This document shows, piece by piece, positions 60,922-64,000 of a DNA stretch of 64,000 nt; the stretch's first letter is position 1, and every line of letters starts with the position of its first letter. The stretch lies in assembly GCF_022815605.1 (NCBI RefSeq), contig NZ_JALGRP010000011.1, positions 1-64,000 on the forward strand. Direction: 5' to 3'. Below the pieces are notes generated by a model. The model was given only the letters and a program-made list of their open reading frames with translations, made no database searches and was not told where the DNA came from. This stretch comes from Microbacterium sp. VKM Ac-2923 (GTDB lineage Bacteria > Actinomycetota > Actinomycetes > Actinomycetales > Microbacteriaceae). Both the position numbers and the translations under genes were made by a program.

Positions 60922-62855
60922 AGATCCCCCAGATGATCGCGGCGGAGCTCCGCCGCCTCACCTCGACGCGCATGTCGGTGATCGCCCTCGTCGCCCTGCT
61001 CGCCGTGCCCATCCTCTACGGCGGCCTGTACCTGTGGGCCAACCAAGACCCGTACGGCAACCTGTCCAGCGTCCCCGTCGCGCTCGTCGTCGACGACAGG
61101 GGCGCCGAGGTGAACGGCCAGCAGCGCAACCTCGGCGACGAGGCGGCGGAGCAGCTGCTCGACAGCGACACGTTCGAGTGGCACCGGGTCACCTCAGACC
61201 AGGCCGACGCGGGGCTGGAGACGGGTGACTTCGACTTCATCGTGACCCTGCCCGCCGACTTTTCGGATGCCGTGGCCTCGCTCTCGAGCGACAGCCCGCG
61301 CCAGGCCGGCATCGAGCTGCGCACGAACGATGCGAACAACTACCTCGCCTCCACCATCGGCACGCAGGCCGTCGCCCGCATCCGGGAGTCGGTCGCGCGG
61401 AAGGTCACCGACGAGGCGGGGCTCACCCTGCTCGACGCCCTGCACACGATCCGTGTGAAGCTCGTGGATGCCACGGACGGGGCGACGCAGCTCGTCGACG
61501 GTCTGGCCTCGGCGAAGGACGGCTCCTCGCAGCTCGCGAGTGGTTCGGCGACCCTTGCCGACGGCTCCGTCCAGCTCGCCGACGGTACGGCCCAGCTCTC
61601 GTCGGGCGCCGTGGGCCTCCGGGACGGCACGGCCCAGCTGCGCGACGGTGCGTCCCAGGTCGCAGACGGTGCCCAGCAGGTCGCCGGCGGAGTGGACCGT
61701 ATCGACGCGGCAGCCCGGCGGGTGGGGACCGCCGCCGGGGACGCCGCGGCCCAGCTGCCACAGGCACGCGCCGACATCGCGACGGCCCTGGCCGACGCGG
61801 GTCTCGATCCCGCGCGCATCGACGAGATCCTCTCGCGGCTCGACCCGGTCGCCGAACGCCTGTCCGCGGCCAACGGACGCGTCCAGGACACGGTGGCCCA
61901 GATCGACCAGCTCGACGACGGCGCCCGGCAGGTCGCCGCCGGAAGCGCGACGCTGGCCACGGGAGCGGCGAGCGCGGCCGACGGGGCCTCGGCCCTCGCC
62001 GACGGCGCCGGCACCGCGGCATCCGGAGCCGCCCAGCTGCGCGACGGCTCGGCGCAGCTGCGCGACGGTGCGGAACAGCTCGACTCCGGTCTCGGGCAGC
62101 TCTCGACGGGGGCGACGCAGCTGCGCGACGGGCTCGCCGCGGGCGTGGACCAGATCCCCGACTCCGACGACGCGACCCGGCAGGCGCAGGCCCAGGCCAT
62201 CTCCGACCCCGTCGCCGTCGGCACGAGCGCGGTGACCACGGCGCAGAACTACGGAGCCGGCCTCGCGCCGTTCTTCGCCGCACTGGCCGGGTGGATCGGC
62301 ATCTACGCGCTGTTCCTCATCGTCAAGCCGGTCTCGAAGCGCGCGATCACGGCGCTGCGCTCTCCCGTTCGCGTGACCCTGGCGGGCTGGCTCACCCCGA
62401 CCGCCCTGGGGGCGCTGCAGATGGTCGGGCTGTTCACGGTGCTCGCCATTGCGCTGCAGTTCTCGTTCGCCAATCCGGCCGCCGCCCTCGGCATCCTGCT
62501 CTTCGCCTCGGCGACGTACGCGGCGATCGTGCTCGCCCTGAACGTCTGGCTCGGCTCGGTGGGGCAGTTCCTCGGTTTGGTGCTGATGGTGCTGCAGCTC
62601 GTCACCGCCGGCGGCACCTTCCCGTGGCAGACGCTGCCCGCCCCGCTCGCGGCGCTCCACCACGTGCTGCCGATGGGATACGTCGTGGATGCCATGCGCC
62701 AGGTCATGTACGGCGGCGACGTCTCGCGGGTCGGCCCCGACCTGCTGGTGCTGGGCGCGTGGATGGTCGGCGGCGTGCTGGTGGCGGCGATCGGGGTGAC
62801 CCGCATGACCCACCACCGCACCCTGCGCGACCTGCAGCCGAGCCTGATCGGCTGA
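60918..62855 (+). CDS. YhgE/Pip domain membrane protein
   Basis: 645 aa. An N-terminal helix (MIAAELRRLTSTRMSVIALVALLAVPILYGGLYLWANQDPYGNL) is the classic YhgE/Pip start, followed by an extracellular domain (VPVALVVDDRGAEVNG, GDFDFIVTLPADFSDAVASL) and a long repeat region (about 185-430) of LADGSVQL / LRDGTAQL-type 7- and 11-residue units predicted as coiled coil. About five C-terminal transmembrane helices form an ABC-2-like domain (PVRVTLAGWLTPTALGALQMVG). Homologues include the phage-infection protein Pip and the ESX-linked EsaA group. It probably exports or anchors something at the surface. Confidence 0.9.
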   Translation: MKIPQMIAAELRRLTSTRMSVIALVALLAVPILYGGLYLWANQDPYGNLSSVPVALVVDDRGAEVNGQQRNLGDEAAEQLLDSDTFEWHRVTSDQADAGLETGDFDFIVTLPADFSDAVASLSSDSPRQAGIELRTNDANNYLASTIGTQAVARIRESVARKVTDEAGLTLLDALHTIRVKLVDATDGATQLVDGLASAKDGSSQLASGSATLADGSVQLADGTAQLSSGAVGLRDGTAQLRDGASQVADGAQQVAGGVDRIDAAARRVGTAAGDAAAQLPQARADIATALADAGLDPARIDEILSRLDPVAERLSAANGRVQDTVAQIDQLDDGARQVAAGSATLATGAASAADGASALADGAGTAASGAAQLRDGSAQLRDGAEQLDSGLGQLSTGATQLRDGLAAGVDQIPDSDDATRQAQAQAISDPVAVGTSAVTTAQNYGAGLAPFFAALAGWIGIYALFLIVKPVSKRAITALRSPVRVTLAGWLTPTALGALQMVGLFTVLAIALQFSFANPAAALGILLFASATYAAIVLALNVWLGSVGQFLGLVLMVLQLVTAGGTFPWQTLPAPLAALHHVLPMGYVVDAMRQVMYGGDVSRVGPDLLVLGAWMVGGVLVAAIGVTRMTHHRTLRDLQPSLIG

Positions 62856-62867
62856 GCCGGGTTCCGG

Positions 62868-62930
62868 CGGCTTCGACAGGCTCAGCCACCCGGCGAGGCG
62901 AGGAGGTCCCTGAGCCCGTCGAAGGGACCG
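62868..62930. repeat. TTCGACAGGCTCAG-type intergenic palindrome
   Basis: GCTTCGACAGGCTCAG pairs with CTGAGCCCGTCGAAG across a 20-bp centre, between convergent genes. Similar palindromes are scattered in many high-GC genomes. Confidence 0.65.
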
Positions 62931-62946
62931 GACCCCGGATGCCGGC

Positions 62947-64000
62947 TCACGCGGCGGGTCGAGTCGCCTGGGCCGAGCCCGTCGTCCTCCTTCTCGCCCG
63001 GCGGGCGACGACGTCGTGCAAGAGGCGCGCGAAGGTCGTGCCCACCGCTTCCGGGCTGAGCCGCCGCGACTGCTCGCGCGCTCTCACCGACATCTCGGCC
63101 CGCGCCGTGTCATCGAGGAGGAGCGCGGCGAGTGCGCTCGCGATGCCCTCGGTGTCGCCGGGGGCGACGAGGATCCCCCCTTCGCCCACGTAGTCGCGGG
63201 GGCCGTAACACACGTCGAATGCCACCACCGGGAGTCCGCTCGCGAGCGCTTCACCGATGGCGAGGTTCTGTCCTTCGAAGGAACTGGTGCTGAGGAACGC
63301 GGTGGAGCCGGCCATGGCGTCTCGGACACGGTCGGAGTAACCGTGGAGGTGGACGCTCTTCGTCAGACCGCGGTCGTCGATGAGGTCCTGCAGCAGGTCC
63401 CGGAGGGGACCGTCGCCGTAGATGTGGAGGTGCGCATCCGGAACGCGCTGCAGCACCCTCGGCCAAGACGCGACGGCGGTATCCACCCGCTTCTGGTCGA
63501 CGAGTCTGTTCACCATCATCACGTCGCGGCCCCTGCCCCCGTGAGAGCGGGGACGGGAATCGGGGGTGATGGGTGTGGGAATGGCGATGGAGCCCTCGTA
63601 CGCTCCGAACCGCTCGGACACGTCGTTCTCCTGCGAGGCGGTGGGCCAGATGACGGCATCGAAGCGGTCGAGGAGGGCGAGCCACCTGCGCCACCCGTCG
63701 TCCCGCAACGACGATGACGGCTCGCAGGGGGCAGCGAGGTGCGAGTTGTGGACGGTATGCACGATGCGCACGTTCGGATCGTCCCAGTCCGCGATGAGCT
63801 CGCCGATCTGCTTGGACTCGCAGATCACGACGACCGAGCGTTCGTCATCGTCGGCGCGGGCCCGGAGCTGGGCCACCACCGTTCTCAGCCACGCCAGGTA
63901 AAGCCCTCCGAAGCCCGACACGATCCGGTCGCCGGCGGAACCACGCACGACGACCGCGGTTTCGGTCAGGTGCCAGCTGGGGTCATCGCGGATGACGGGG
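62947..64000 (-). CDS. Glycosyltransferase, GT4-like (N-terminus outside the window)
   Basis: The frame is open through the right edge, giving at least 350 residues of the C-terminal part. A GT-B fold is indicated by RIVHTVHNSHLAAPC, VIWPTASQENDVSERFG, VNRLVDQKRVDTAVASWPRVLQRVPDAHLHIYGDGPLRDLLQDLI, VHLHGYSDRVRDAMAGSTAFLSTSSFEGQNLAIGEALASGLPVVAFDVCYGPRDYV, the last being the nucleotide-sugar binding E-x7-E region. The style resembles TagE/poly(glycerol-phosphate) glucosyltransferases acting on wall polymers, but the acceptor is unknown. A basic tail ends the protein. Confidence 0.85.
   Translation of the reverse strand, partial: PVIRDDPSWHLTETAVVVRGSAGDRIVSGFGGLYLAWLRTVVAQLRARADDDERSVVVICESKQIGELIADWDDPNVRIVHTVHNSHLAAPCEPSSSLRDDGWRRWLALLDRFDAVIWPTASQENDVSERFGAYEGSIAIPTPITPDSRPRSHGGRGRDVMMVNRLVDQKRVDTAVASWPRVLQRVPDAHLHIYGDGPLRDLLQDLIDDRGLTKSVHLHGYSDRVRDAMAGSTAFLSTSSFEGQNLAIGEALASGLPVVAFDVCYGPRDYVGEGGILVAPGDTEGIASALAALLLDDTARAEMSVRAREQSRRLSPEAVGTTFARLLHDVVARRARRRTTGSAQATRPAA

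Noticed and set aside
62868..62930. Phage or integron attachment site
   Set aside because: No integrase, no flanking tRNA and no direct-repeat partner in the window; the sequence is a simple palindrome.

Overview
The window is high-GC DNA (roughly 70 percent by eye) with dense, overlapping gene chains, many GTG starts and apparently leaderless promoters. Together with the gene families (Asp23 envelope-stress cluster, YhgE/Pip, DUF3253, Pr6Pr, long-type ArgG, paired sugar ABC/LacI loci) and the very frequent 7-mer GGATGCC, this suggests an actinobacterium of the Microbacteriaceae, most likely Microbacterium or a close relative. The genus is an inference. No tRNA, rRNA, transposase, integrase or CRISPR array was seen, so this looks like chromosome rather than a mobile island.

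Left part (1-22.1 kb), mostly housekeeping: the tail of an FtsX-type ABC permease; a five-gene Asp23/Gls24 cluster on the minus strand (476-3689) whose last gene fuses an Asp23-like head to a LEA-like repeat tail; fdhD and an FdhF/YdeP-type molybdopterin oxidoreductase; an FAD monooxygenase-like protein; glycerate kinase; purL; two tandem paralogous membrane-anchored proteins of unknown function; DUF3253 and DUF2071 proteins; a three-gene osmoprotectant (OpuA-type) ABC transporter; chorismate mutase; and an AI-2E family transporter.

Middle part (22.1-53.6 kb), two carbohydrate loci. The first (22100-32894) has a fuconolactonase-like amidohydrolase, a ROK repressor and a tightly coupled operon: sugar-binding lipoprotein, GH29 alpha-L-fucosidase, two permeases, an M81/MlrC metallohydrolase, CutC, a ROK sugar kinase and NagB. 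It looks like uptake and catabolism of a fucosylated amino sugar, but no NagA deacetylase is visible. The second (33016-53614) resembles the Bifidobacterium longum hyp system for hydroxyproline-linked beta-L-arabinofuranosides: a very large secreted GH121-like enzyme, a secreted GH43, a secreted GH127/GH146-type enzyme, a secreted binding-only protein, a LacI regulator with two matching operator-like sites, a sugar ABC transporter and a cytosolic GH127 with the Glu/Cys active-site set. Three of the secreted proteins end in the same 80-residue module closing with YGAQ-x, each followed at once by a strong GC hairpin.

Right part (53.8-64 kb), again mostly core: a lactonase-fold beta-propeller protein overlapping purA, a Pr6Pr membrane protein, a cyclophilin lipoprotein, argG, a TetR / degenerate ABC ATPase / YhgE-Pip operon, and a glycosyltransferase cut by the window end. 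Intergenic spaces carry several small repeat families: two palindromic families present in two or three copies each, a TTCGACAGGCTCAG-type palindrome and two minisatellites.
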